This document shows, in pieces, positions 1 to 7,014 of a DNA stretch of 64,000 nucleotides. Under the pieces are notes generated by a model, which worked only from the letters and a program-made list of their open reading frames with translations, ran no database searches and was not told the origin of the DNA. The stretch comes from Streptomyces sp. CBMA123 (lineage in GTDB: Bacteria > Actinomycetota > Actinomycetes > Streptomycetales > Streptomycetaceae). The stretch lies in assembly GCF_014596465.1 (NCBI RefSeq), contig NZ_MECK01000013.1, positions 1 to 64,000 of the forward strand, in the 5' to 3' direction. Made by a program: the position numbers and the translations under genes. Numbering within the stretch: the stretch's first letter is position 1; every line of letters begins with the position of its first letter.

Positions 1-265
1 GACGACAAATGCCAAGTTGCCAGACCGGATCGGCGGTCGCCAAGACCCCCTCTTACGATCCGCAGTCGTAGTCGAAGAGAGCCGGCACCGATTCGACCGG
101 CGGTCCGCCCCGAGCGCGCCGATCCTCACGGACCCTTCTGGCCTGCGCAAACACTCGTCAGCCCACCATCAAATAACCTCAAAGTCACGCAAAACGGACA
201 TCACTATCCGCCGTCGTGCACCGCATTCACGTGTGAGGGCACTCACCCATCAGGCGCCCTCCACA
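1..265. other. No gene seen
   Basis: No frame here shows convincing coding character, a ribosome binding site or a recognisable family. It is probably the decayed edge of the IS-rich zone that follows. Confidence 0.4.
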
Positions 266-610
266 TCACCGACCGACCCACCGCCACCACGCTGGGTCAA
301 CACCAGGTGACCGCCATTGAGACCGCCACCACACCCGGCCGAAGATCGCGGACATACCCTCATGGAGGCGATACGCGACGGCGATGCGGTCGCCGGAGTC
401 GGAGGCCGGATCGGTGCGGGCGGTGTAGTCGTCGACCCCGGGGTCTGTGCCGCCGGGGACCGGGATGCCAAGCCGGGGGAAGACCGCCAGGCGCTCGACG
501 AGCTTCTCGACCGCGTCCAGCTCGCCGGGGCGCAGCGCGGCGAGGGCGTGCTCGGCGGCGTCGGAGAGGAAGACGTGCAGCGGGGCCGGGTGTTCGGGCT
601 GGTCGGTCAC
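266..610 (-). CDS. Small RelE-like protein, possible toxin of a two-gene module
   Basis: A 114-residue protein with a GTG start. The start overlaps the stop of the upstream gene by four bases (GTGA), so translation is probably coupled. The N-terminal half is helical (AEHALAALRPGELDAVEKLVERL). The C-terminal half ends in strand-like sequence (RIAVAYRLHEGMSAIFGRVWW), which resembles the beta-sheet core of RelE/ParE toxins. The partner upstream looks like a DUF6247 protein, a family often found next to such genes in Streptomyces. The toxin role is inferred only: no catalytic residue can be assigned, and the upstream partner has lost its 5' end, so the module may be silent. The last ~20 residues (WRSPGVDPAWWRWVGR) look less conserved and may come from a shifted frame. 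Confidence 0.45.
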   Translation of the reverse strand: MTDQPEHPAPLHVFLSDAAEHALAALRPGELDAVEKLVERLAVFPRLGIPVPGGTDPGVDDYTARTDPASDSGDRIAVAYRLHEGMSAIFGRVWWRSQWRSPGVDPAWWRWVGR

Positions 611-906
611 CGGTCGCCGCCGGCGGCGCGGAGCCGGGCGGCGAAGGTCTCGGTGGCCGGGGTCCACTGCTGGCCGCCGATGGGCGCGGCGAGGGAGGCC
701 ATGGCCTGCTCGTTGGCGCGCAGGTCGAGGCGGTGGCGGTAGGTGGCGATGACCTCGGCGACGGCGGTCAGGTCGCCGATCGGGGAGGTGTCGAGGGCGG
801 CGGCCAGGTTCCGCTCGAACAGGTCGCGGTCGCCGGGCAGGCCGTAGCGGGACAGGGCGGTGCGCAGCTCGTGCAGGGTGGCCGGCCGGGGTGTGGCCGC
901 GACCGG
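607..906 (-). pseudogene. 5'-truncated DUF6247-like protein
   Basis: The frame reads ATPRPATLHELRTALSRYG and continues through LFERNLAAALDTSPIGDLTA to a stop overlapping the next gene. This matches the typical DUF6247 layout: a short helical protein lying 5' of a small RelE-like gene. No start codon with a ribosome binding site lies upstream. The frame instead runs directly into IS982-derived sequence at about 905-940, so the start was probably lost when that element inserted or recombined. In the inferred module this would be the antitoxin or regulatory partner. Confidence 0.45.
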
Positions 907-941
907 CCCGCAAGGGCGAAGCCGAGCGGGCGGATCACAGC

Positions 942-1144
942 TGTTCAAACCCTTGCGGCAGGTCATCAAGTCGATCAACGAAACCTTCAAGGGACAACTC
1001 GACCTCGAACGCCACCGCGGCCGCACACCCGGCGGTCGCACGGTCCGCGTCCTCCAACGGATCCTCGCGCTCACCGCCGCCATCTGGCACAACGATCACA
1101 CCGGCCAGCCGGTCATGCGGGCACTGACCGCCTACGACCACTAA
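942..1144 (+). pseudogene. IS982-family transposase, C-terminal fragment
   Basis: About 66 residues, with the features of an IS982 transposase C-terminus: a FKGQLDLERHRGRTPGG-like segment, RVLQRILALTAAIWHND, and a final TAYDH before the stop. The catalytic DDE core is absent. The fragment abuts an IstB fragment within 25 bases, so this is a composite scar of two unrelated insertion sequences. Confidence 0.7.
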
Positions 1145-1166
1145 ACCCCTTGGAATCGATCATCTA

Positions 1167-1507
1167 GTGCTGATCGGCGATTCCGGCACCGGCAAGTCCC
1201 GCCTGCTGATCGGCATCGGCACTGCGATCACCGGGACCGGCCTGTCGGTGCGCTACACCACCACCAGCGCGCTGGTGAACGAACTTGCCGAAGCCGACGC
1301 GGCCCGCCGCCTGTCCTCCGTGATCGCCCGCTACAGCAAGATCGATCTTTTGTGCCTGGACGAGTTCGGCTACCTCAACCTGGACCGCAAGGGCGTCAAG
1401 CCGCTGTTCCAGATCTTCACCGAGCGCGAGGAGCGAAGGGCCACGGCCGTCACGACGAACTCACCCTTCACCAAAGCGCACATGTTCCGGCGAACCTGTG
1501 CGAGCTG
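1167..1507 (+). pseudogene. IstB-like ATPase fragment of an IS21 element
   Basis: The reading frame begins in the middle of the AAA+ core with the Walker A motif GDSGTGKS. It continues through VRYTTTSALVNELAEAD to the Walker B segment LLCLDEFGYL and FTEREERRATAVTTNSPF, and then loses homology near 1490. IstB is the ATP-dependent target-selection helper of IstA. Both ends are missing: the N-terminal domain, replaced by IS982 sequence, and the C-terminal arginine-finger region. It is non-functional. A second, longer istB relic lies at 5126-5912. Confidence 0.8.
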
Positions 1508-1517
1508 ACGGCGAGAT

Positions 1518-2018
1518 TCAACGGGTTCCAGCTGGATTGCCGCGGTCGAGAAACCGACGGACGTCTACGGCAAGGGCGGTCATCTGTTCCCCACCCTCCA
1601 GCCAGGTGGTGACCGAGGCTTCCCAGGAGTCTTCCCGGGTGGTCCATGGCCGGAGAGTCCAGGTGAGGCCGACGTGGCCACCGGACCGGAAGACGGCCCG
1701 CAGGGCGAGGTGGTGGGTGCTCCAGGTGCGCTCGCCCTCCCAGCCGCGGAAGTCGGCGGCGAGCTTGTCGAGGAAGTCAGCCAGGTACTCGGGCCCCCAG
1801 ACCCAGGTGATGACCGAGTCGAGCCGGGCTTGGAGGCCTTCAGCGTGCAGTTCCACCGCGAAGCCGGTCCCGTACTCGTCGGGGAAGTAGCGGTCGGAGA
1901 GCCTGACCTGGGTGGTCGGGTCGTCCTGGCTGCGGACGATGACGGCCGACGTATCGGTGAGCTCGGTGTCCTTGGCGTTCATCCGCTGGACAGTAGACGG
2001 CTTCGCGTCGGAAGTCAT
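1518..2018 (-). CDS. DUF6228 family protein
   Basis: A 166-residue soluble protein. Tryptophan-rich central segments (FLDKLAADFRGWEGERTW, VGLTWTLRPW) and the layout around them match DUF6228, a small actinobacterial family of unknown function. The ATG at 2018 overlaps the stop of the recombinase fragment upstream (ATGA), which favours this start. A second ATG at 1982 (MNAKDTELTD) is possible, because neither has a strong ribosome binding site. DUF6228 genes are often accessory, and here it lies among IS and recombinase debris. Confidence 0.55.
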   Translation of the reverse strand: MTSDAKPSTVQRMNAKDTELTDTSAVIVRSQDDPTTQVRLSDRYFPDEYGTGFAVELHAEGLQARLDSVITWVWGPEYLADFLDKLAADFRGWEGERTWSTHHLALRAVFRSGGHVGLTWTLRPWTTREDSWEASVTTWLEGGEQMTALAVDVRRFLDRGNPAGTR

Positions 2019-2440
2019 CGCGATTCTGCTCGACTGGGCAGGCGGGAGGCGTCGACGTGATCGGCGAGATAGATCAGGGTGGCTTGCGGGTCCATCCCGA
2101 AGGCGGCGGCCACGAGCTTGGGGTCCATGGTGTTCGCCAGGTCGACAAGCCGGGTGCTTCGAATCATCCGGGGCGGGTATCCGCAGTCGTCAAGGACATG
2201 GGAGAGATAGGCAGTTGACGCCGGACGCCTCCCGGCCTTTGTCCCTTTGGTGACCATCACGTGAGGGTCGGCCGTCGGCCACGCCGCACGTGAGCGAGAC
2301 AGCGGTGCAACACCGTCCAGGAGGCCGGGTCCAGAGGGACGGGGTGGGGCCGCTTTCCGAGCCGGACCGTCTGGGCCACCGGGTCGACGTGGGTGGTCTG
2401 CAGCATCCGGACCTCCGACAGCCGCGGGCGCCGCGACCCT
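2015..2440 (-). pseudogene. Tyrosine recombinase-like protein, frameshifted C-terminal fragment
   Basis: Two frames together encode the end of a Streptomyces integrase-like protein. The upstream part (about 2440-2265) reads LQTTHVDPVAQTVRLGKRP and ends at an in-frame TGA (just after PTLT). The downstream part (about 2265-2015) continues as HVMVTKGTKAGRRPAS, then RSTRLVDLANTMDPKLVAAA and IYLADHVDASRL. One base change in frame near 2262 separates them. The N-terminal DNA-binding domain is absent and homology ends near 2440, where plus-strand coding begins. It cannot be an active integrase. Confidence 0.6.
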
Positions 2441-2486
2441 CGCGGTCACCACCCTCCATGAGGTCGCCGAACGGAAGCTCGCGGCG

Positions 2487-2858
2487 ATGGACACCACCGC
2501 GCTCACCCGCCTCGACCCGCACCTGGAGACGATTGTGCTGAATCCTCGGACCGTCGGCGTCCAGGCGCGTGCCCACAGTCCCGTCCGGGACTACGCCAAG
2601 GACGGCGTCCGCATCGCCTACGTCTCCGAGCTGCTCAGCACGGTCGTCCTCGTCGCCTACGTCGAGGTCGACCGACACGGATCTTCTCCCCGGGGCCTTA
2701 CCAGCTGGGCCCCGGACCCCGGGAAGCCCTCTCGACCCACCGTCGCCCACCGGAGACCTGCCGGGCAGGCGGGGTGCGGGATCGCGTTCTGCCGTACCGT
2801 GCCCCGACGCCGGAGGATGGATTTTCACCGTTTCGGTGGCGCCACGACCAGCTGCTGA
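2487..2858 (+). pseudogene. RelE-like small protein remnant
   Basis: The recognisable part is about 85 residues: HEVAERKLAAMDTTALTRLD, then TVGVQARAHSPVRDYAKDGV and RIAYVSELLSTVVLVAYVEV. The beta-strand pattern near its end (VRIAYVSELLSTVVLVAYVEV) resembles ParE/RelE-type folds in actinobacteria. After VEVDR the frame runs into low-complexity proline/arginine sequence to 2858, so the natural 3' end seems lost. The coding signal extends upstream of the ATG to about 2440, where the opposing recombinase fragment begins, so the true start is uncertain. Confidence 0.35.
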
Positions 2859-3024
2859 GGGATCGTCGATCCCGCCGCCCGCAGCGCGGGCGCGCGTCAG
2901 GCTGACGCCGGAGAACGGGTACCGCTGTGCAGGAGACGTGGACGACGGACGAGTTCGGGGCGTCGCACCAAGGCCGGGTCGGTGTGCTGCTGGCAGACGG
3001 CACCGTTCCCCGCCCGTCACCTAC

Positions 3025-3546
3025 ATGACGGCGAATGGCGGCGGCGGACCGACGACCTCGTTCTGGACCGCCTACACCGGAGGGCACTTCGGCCTCGCCC
3101 CCAAGGCTCACGCGCTGCGCGCGGTGTGCTCCTGCGGATGGAGCGGTCCCGCTCAGCCCGCCGATGTGGACGAACCCGAAGGGGAAGAGCCGGAGTTCGG
3201 CAACCAGGCCTACGATGTCGCGGACACCTGCCAGGAGCAGTGGGACGAGCACATCACCGAGGTGGAGCGTGCAACGGTGCCATTGCCGGAGGGGGTCACC
3301 GACCTGCTTCGCCGACTGGGGGAGGAGATCGAGAAGCTGGGCAGCACCTCCCCGGTGGCGGCGCTGCGGGCGGCCCGGAAGCTGGAGCTGGTAGCCGGTC
3401 AGGTCGGCCACTGGCCGGCCCGCGCGGTCAGGAACGAGATGACCCCGCAAGCTGCAGGCGCCGCTCTCGGTCTCGACGACGACGGCGTCCGGCGCCTGCT
3501 GACCCGGTTCGGATCCACAGCCACCTACGCCGAGTTCCGTCTTTAG
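3025..3546 (+). CDS. Conserved hypothetical actinobacterial protein with a CxCGW motif
   Basis: A 173-residue cytoplasmic protein. A short N-terminal domain holds RAVCSCGWSGP, the Cys-x-Cys-Gly-Trp motif seen in many streptomycete proteins that start near a conserved FW/YTGGHFG segment. An acidic linker (EPEGEEPEFG) follows, then a helical C-terminal half (LLRRLGEEIEKLGSTSPVAA) and a putative small helix-turn-helix (TPQAAGAALGLDDDGVRRLL). The C-terminal helices could bind DNA, but this is inference. The ATG at 3025 has only a weak upstream ribosome binding site. The gene seems intact among broken neighbours. Confidence 0.6.
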   Translation: MTANGGGGPTTSFWTAYTGGHFGLAPKAHALRAVCSCGWSGPAQPADVDEPEGEEPEFGNQAYDVADTCQEQWDEHITEVERATVPLPEGVTDLLRRLGEEIEKLGSTSPVAALRAARKLELVAGQVGHWPARAVRNEMTPQAAGAALGLDDDGVRRLLTRFGSTATYAEFRL

Positions 3547-3679
3547 CCCGACGTCAGCGGGAGCAGTGCACCCGCTGGGCACGGCTTGCTGCGGTGGGTA
3601 GCAGATGGTATTTCCGGGGGCAGGCCGATCATGTCCTGCTACTCCTCGGCGATGCCGCCGCCACCGATGGCGCGGCTCA

Positions 3680-4464
3680 CGACACAGAGGCCCGCCCGTG
3701 ACCACCACCACCCAGGGCGAAGATGGCCGGCTGACGCGCGCAGTAAGAGAGGGCGCCCGGCCAAATCTGGTGGTCGGGCGCCCGCTTGCGTACGCACGGC
3801 ACCCTGCCCGAGTCCCTAAGACAGCCGGGCTCCAGCGGCCCGCCGGGGCGACCGCGGGCGAGGCGTGGACCGGAACACCAGCGAGCTCGGCGGCGCGCGG
3901 CGACTTGCTCGCTGGACAGCGCACGGCGGGCGCCAGCGCTGTCGGGGGTGTAGCCGACGGTCAGCCCGGCGCCGTCCAGGGTGGGCCCGGCCCCGTTCCA
4001 CACCGCGCCGTCCTCTTCCACACCGCGCCGTCCTCACCGCGTTCGGCGGCTGCGACGAGCCGGTCCCGCGCCTCACGCAGCCGTCCCAGGGAGTAGGGCG
4101 CCTGGCGGACGGTCGCGGCGATCCCCGCCGGTGCGTGGGCCAGCAGGTCGGTCACGTGCTCGGGGACATCGCCGTGCCAGTACAGCGTCAGGTGCCCCAG
4201 CTCCGGGTCGATGGCGTGCCCGGCGTAGCCGGGCACGTACGCGCGCTGGCCCTCGCTCACCCCGAGGACCGCGTCGGCCAACTGCTCCAGCTCGCCCTGA
4301 CGCCGCAGCACCCCGGGATCTACGACACCGGCCCGGCGGTGGCCGGTGCCCGCCGTCGACGACGAGTCCGCGTGGGCAGGGGCCGCAGGGAGCAGGGCGA
4401 GCACGGCGGCCCAGGCAAGCAGCACCCTCCTGCTGGTACGCGTCCGCCCAGTACCGCACGGCAT
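3680..4464 (-). pseudogene. Secreted protein with streptogrisin-like propeptide, frameshifted
   Basis: The 5' part reads a Sec/Tat-like signal peptide (RTRTSRRVLLAWAAVLALL, then PAAPAHA). A domain follows that resembles the propeptide of S1 serine proteases (GYAGHAIDPELGHLTLYWHG, then VPEHVTDLLAHAPAGIAATV). The frame breaks at a 20-bp tandem duplication (3996-4035). It resumes in another frame as GAVWNGAGPTLDGAGLTVGY and TPDSAGARRALSSE, and a third frame gives ELAGVPVHASPAVAPAGRW. No His-Asp-Ser catalytic domain is visible, so even the intact ancestor may have lacked a protease domain. Confidence 0.6.
3996..4035. repeat. Perfect 20-bp tandem duplication
   Basis: Two adjacent copies of TTCCACACCGCGCCGTCCTC. 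Twenty bases is not a multiple of three, so the duplication shifts the frame of the secreted-protein gene it lies in. It looks like a recent slippage event. Confidence 0.9.
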
Positions 4465-4749
4465 GCACCGCCGCGGCCAGCGCGCATCCGTCCTGTCACC
4501 CGCACGGGCGACGACACGAAGGCGGTCCGGTGCCGGACTGGTTGCCGATGGCGTTAACGGTCTGAAGTGGCCCCACTTTTCCGGGGCGAACTGGCTCCAC
4601 CCTGCGACTACGGTGAGGATCGTTCCGGCCTCAGCCGGCCCCGTCTTCCGGCGCGAAACGGCCCCAGCTCGGTTCGGCCGGGGTGGGAGAATGCTCTGCG
4701 TCACTAGGTGGAGGGCGCGGTCGGTGCTGACGCGCGGGAGGGGGAGGAC

Positions 4750-5115
4750 ATGACTCTGAGAGCACTGGGTTTCTGGAGGTCTGAGCGTGCACCGGAGCTG
4801 CCGGATCCGGTGCCACTGGTGGACGATGAATGGGACGAAGAAGAGCGATGGCTGGTCGCGATGTACCTCGATCAGGGCCAGCTAGGACGCGAGTTCATGG
4901 GTTTTTCCCGGTGCCGCATCTGCCACTGCGTCAACGGCAATGCCGAGCGGATGGACGACGAGTTCCTATGGCCCAGCGGACTCAGCCACTATGTGAGCGA
5001 CCACTCGGTCAAGCTCCCCGCAGAGTTCATCAGCCATGTTCTGCATCGACTCGATGCGATGGAAGAAGGTGACTTCGACTTCACCTGGTGGAAGGAGCAG
5101 GCCTACCAGGCCTGA
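4750..5115 (+). CDS. Passenger protein inside IS21 ends, C-x-x-C/WPxGLxHYV family
   Basis: A 121-residue acidic cytoplasmic protein with no signal peptide. The N-terminal part is acidic (LVDDEWDEEERWLVAMYLDQ). A Cys pair follows in FSRCRICHCVNGNAERMDD, then FLWPSGLSHYVSDHSVKLP and a C-terminal helix (EFISHVLHRLDAMEEGDF). The Cys pair followed by 'W-P-x-G-L-x-H-Y-V-x-x-H-x-V-x-L-P' recurs in small bacterial proteins often found near toxin or effector genes. The function is unknown; an immunity-like role is one possibility. The ATG at 4750 follows GGGGAGGAC. The frame is intact while istA and istB are broken, which suggests recent arrival or selection. Confidence 0.6.
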   Translation: MTLRALGFWRSERAPELPDPVPLVDDEWDEEERWLVAMYLDQGQLGREFMGFSRCRICHCVNGNAERMDDEFLWPSGLSHYVSDHSVKLPAEFISHVLHRLDAMEEGDFDFTWWKEQAYQA

Positions 5116-5125
5116 GCCGGTGGGC

Positions 5126-5912
5126 CTACTTCGGGTTCCGCTGCTGTTTGGCCTTGGTCTGGGCGAGGCGGTAGGACTCGGTGCCGGTCTCGATGATGGT
5201 GCCGTTGAAGAGGAGGCGGTCGACGATGGCCGCGCAGAGCCTGGGGTCGGTGAAGGTCCTGGTCCAGCCTCCGAACGATTCGTTCGAGGCGATGGCCACG
5301 CTGTTCTTTTCCTCACGTTCCGTCAGAACCTGGAACAGCATCTCGGCGTCGCGGCGGTCCAGTTCGAGGTATCCCAGCTCGTCGATGCAGAGGAGGTCGA
5401 CGCGGCCGTATCGGGCGATGGTCTTGGTCAGCTGCTTCTCGTCGGCGGCTCGACGAGTTCGTTGACCAGCTTGGCAGCGAGCGCGTATCGGACCCGGAAC
5501 CCGGCCATGGCGGCGGCCGCCCCCAGGCCGATCAGCAGGTGGGACTTGCCGGTGCCGGAGTCGCCGATCAGGCAGAGCGGCTCGCCTTTCCTGATCCACT
5601 CGCAGGTGGCCAGATTGTGGATCTGAGCCGGGGTGACGTTCGGGTGGCGTTGTAGTCGAAATCCGAGAGCCACTTCGAGCGTGGGAAGCCGGCCGCGCGG
5701 ATGCGGCGCTCGGACCGGCGCCGGTCGCGGTCCTCACACTCGGCCATCAGCAGCTCGGCAAGAAAGCCGCGGTAGGACAGATGCTCGCGTTCGGCGCGGG
5801 AGGCGGTATCGGCGAACTGGGCCCGCATCGTCGGCAGCCGCAGGACGCGACAGGCAGTGTCGATGGCGGCATCTGCAGCACGCTCGGTCAGGGTGTGGTG
5901 CGGGCCATTCAT
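5126..5912 (-). pseudogene. istB: istB helper ATPase, two frameshifts
   Basis: The N-terminal segment (MNGPHHTLTERAADAAIDTA to KWLSDFDYNA) is the usual IstB four-helix domain. A frameshift near 5650 moves to the Walker A segment (CLIGDSGTGKSHLLIGLG), and another near 5450 to Walker B and the C-terminus (IARYGRVDLLCIDELGYLEL, then LFNGTIIETGTESYRLAQ). All expected motifs exist but in three frames, so the protein cannot be made without recoding. The ATG at 5912 follows GAAGGGACTCC. Confidence 0.8.
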
Positions 5913-5933
5913 CAGGAGTCCCTTCCGGGTCGG

Positions 5934-6404
5934 TGGTGCAGGAGTTGGTCCGCGACGTGCGCTCGCCGGCCAGGTCACCCAGGCCTCGCCGAAGTCGACC
6001 TCCGCGTCCATGCCGGGCTGGTTGTGCCGGATCACGAACCCTGCGGCTGGAGCTGCCCCGGCGGCCTCGGCGATTTCCTGACGTCGCTGGTGGACGTAGT
6101 CCCACACTGTCGAGTACGCGATCTCGGCACCGCACTCCTGCCGAAGCCGGGTCAGGATCCGCTGCACGGTGTGACGCTGCTTCGGTGGAGCCTCCAGGTC
6201 GTCCAGCAGCTATTGGTCGATCGTCTTCTTGAACACCTCCAGCCTGGGCGAATGCCGCCGGGGCGTGCGCCGCGGAGTCGGCACCGGCGAGGACAGGGCC
6301 TCACGCACCAGTCGCCGATGGACCCGGTACGTGCGCGCCAGCGCGCGAACCGACGACCCCTGCCGCCAGGAGTCTCGGCGGATCTGCAGGAACAGCTCTT
6401 CCAT
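5934..6404 (-). pseudogene. istA: istA transposase, stop codon and large deletion
   Basis: The start MEELFLQIRRDSWRQGSSVR, followed by an RALARTYRVHRRLVREAL helix-turn-helix, is typical of IstA. An in-frame stop follows LEVFKKTIDQ (about 6210). The frame then resumes with AEIAYSTVWDYVHQRRQEIA and reaches DAEVDFGEAWVTWPA, the segment holding the first catalytic Asp. About 250 residues, including the second Asp and the Glu, are deleted before a short tail leading into istB. Confidence 0.75.
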
Positions 6405-6571
6405 CGAGGACGCCACCCGGCATCGCCCCCTCACGGCGACCTGCACCGAGCGTCCCAGCCAACCGGCCGGGGTGGGGCCAACTCAAGCCGGAACAACCCC
6501 CGAACGCTCCCGTACGCCCCACCGGTGGGGCCAACTCGGACCGGAAGAGTGCGGCCAACTCGAGCCGTTAA

Positions 6572-6802
6572 TGCCATGCCGAAGCGCGCGTCGGTCAGGA
6601 CGCCTTTCGCCGCGGCCGGCCTTGGCGGCGGTGCTCTCCTTGGCGCCGGCTGGCTTGGGGGAGTGGCCGGTGCGGGCGCCCTGGGTCCGGCCGGCGCTGG
6701 TCCTGCCCTGTTTCTCGGCGTGTTCGCCCTTGCGGGCGCTCTCCAGGCTCTGGCGCAGGGCGTCCATGAGGTCGATGACGTTGGTAGCCTCGGGGGCGGG
6801 GC
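6572..6802 (-). pseudogene. ku (non-homologous end-joining) 3'-end relic
   Basis: The minus strand reads EATNVIDLMDALRQSLESAR followed by a Lys/Arg/Ala-rich tail (KGEHAEKQGRTSAGRTQGAR). This is the pattern of actinobacterial Ku C-termini: the 'NVIDLM-AL--S---A' helix followed by a basic tail. Everything upstream of the Glu is out of frame or absent. The natural stop is lost because the IS21 end follows immediately, so translation would run into the insertion sequence. The identification rests on about 70 residues. Confidence 0.55.
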
Positions 6803-6862
6803 CTGTTGCTCGTGTTCACCATCGGGACGAGCCCACCCCTGACCGGCGCCGCACCGCGGACG

Positions 6863-6890
6863 GCTCGGAGCGCCGGCCGGCGCTCCGAGC
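6863..6890. terminator. 28-bp perfect palindrome, terminator-like
   Basis: GCTCGGAGCGCCGG meets its exact reverse complement with no loop. It lies between the ku relic and the SARP gene's upstream region and could act as a terminator on either strand or as a regulator site. Confidence 0.45.
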
Positions 6891-7014
6891 TGATCCCGGT
6901 CCGAGCCCGGTCCGTGAGAAATCCCCTTGAACACCGGGCCGCCCCTTCCCCTACGGTGGTCTTGATCATCTCGCTCGGATGAATGGCGCGAGATGTCGGA
7001 TCGGGGGATCAACC

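Larger units (their letters stand above)
4554..6571 (-). mobile_element. Decayed IS21-family element with a passenger gene
   Basis: A 47-bp imperfect inverted repeat bounds the element at 4554-4600 and 6525-6571. Both ends start TTAACGG and contain TGGCCCCAC/TGGCCGCAC-type blocks, and a further internal copy of the TGGGGCCAACTC block lies at about 6474-6486, as expected for the multiple terminal repeats of IS21. Inside, on the minus strand, are istA (6404 downwards) and istB (5912-5126), both broken. A plus-strand gene (4750-5115) lies between istB and the left end, which is not part of a normal IS21. The right end abuts the 3' end of a ku relic. No clear target duplication was found. Confidence 0.65.
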
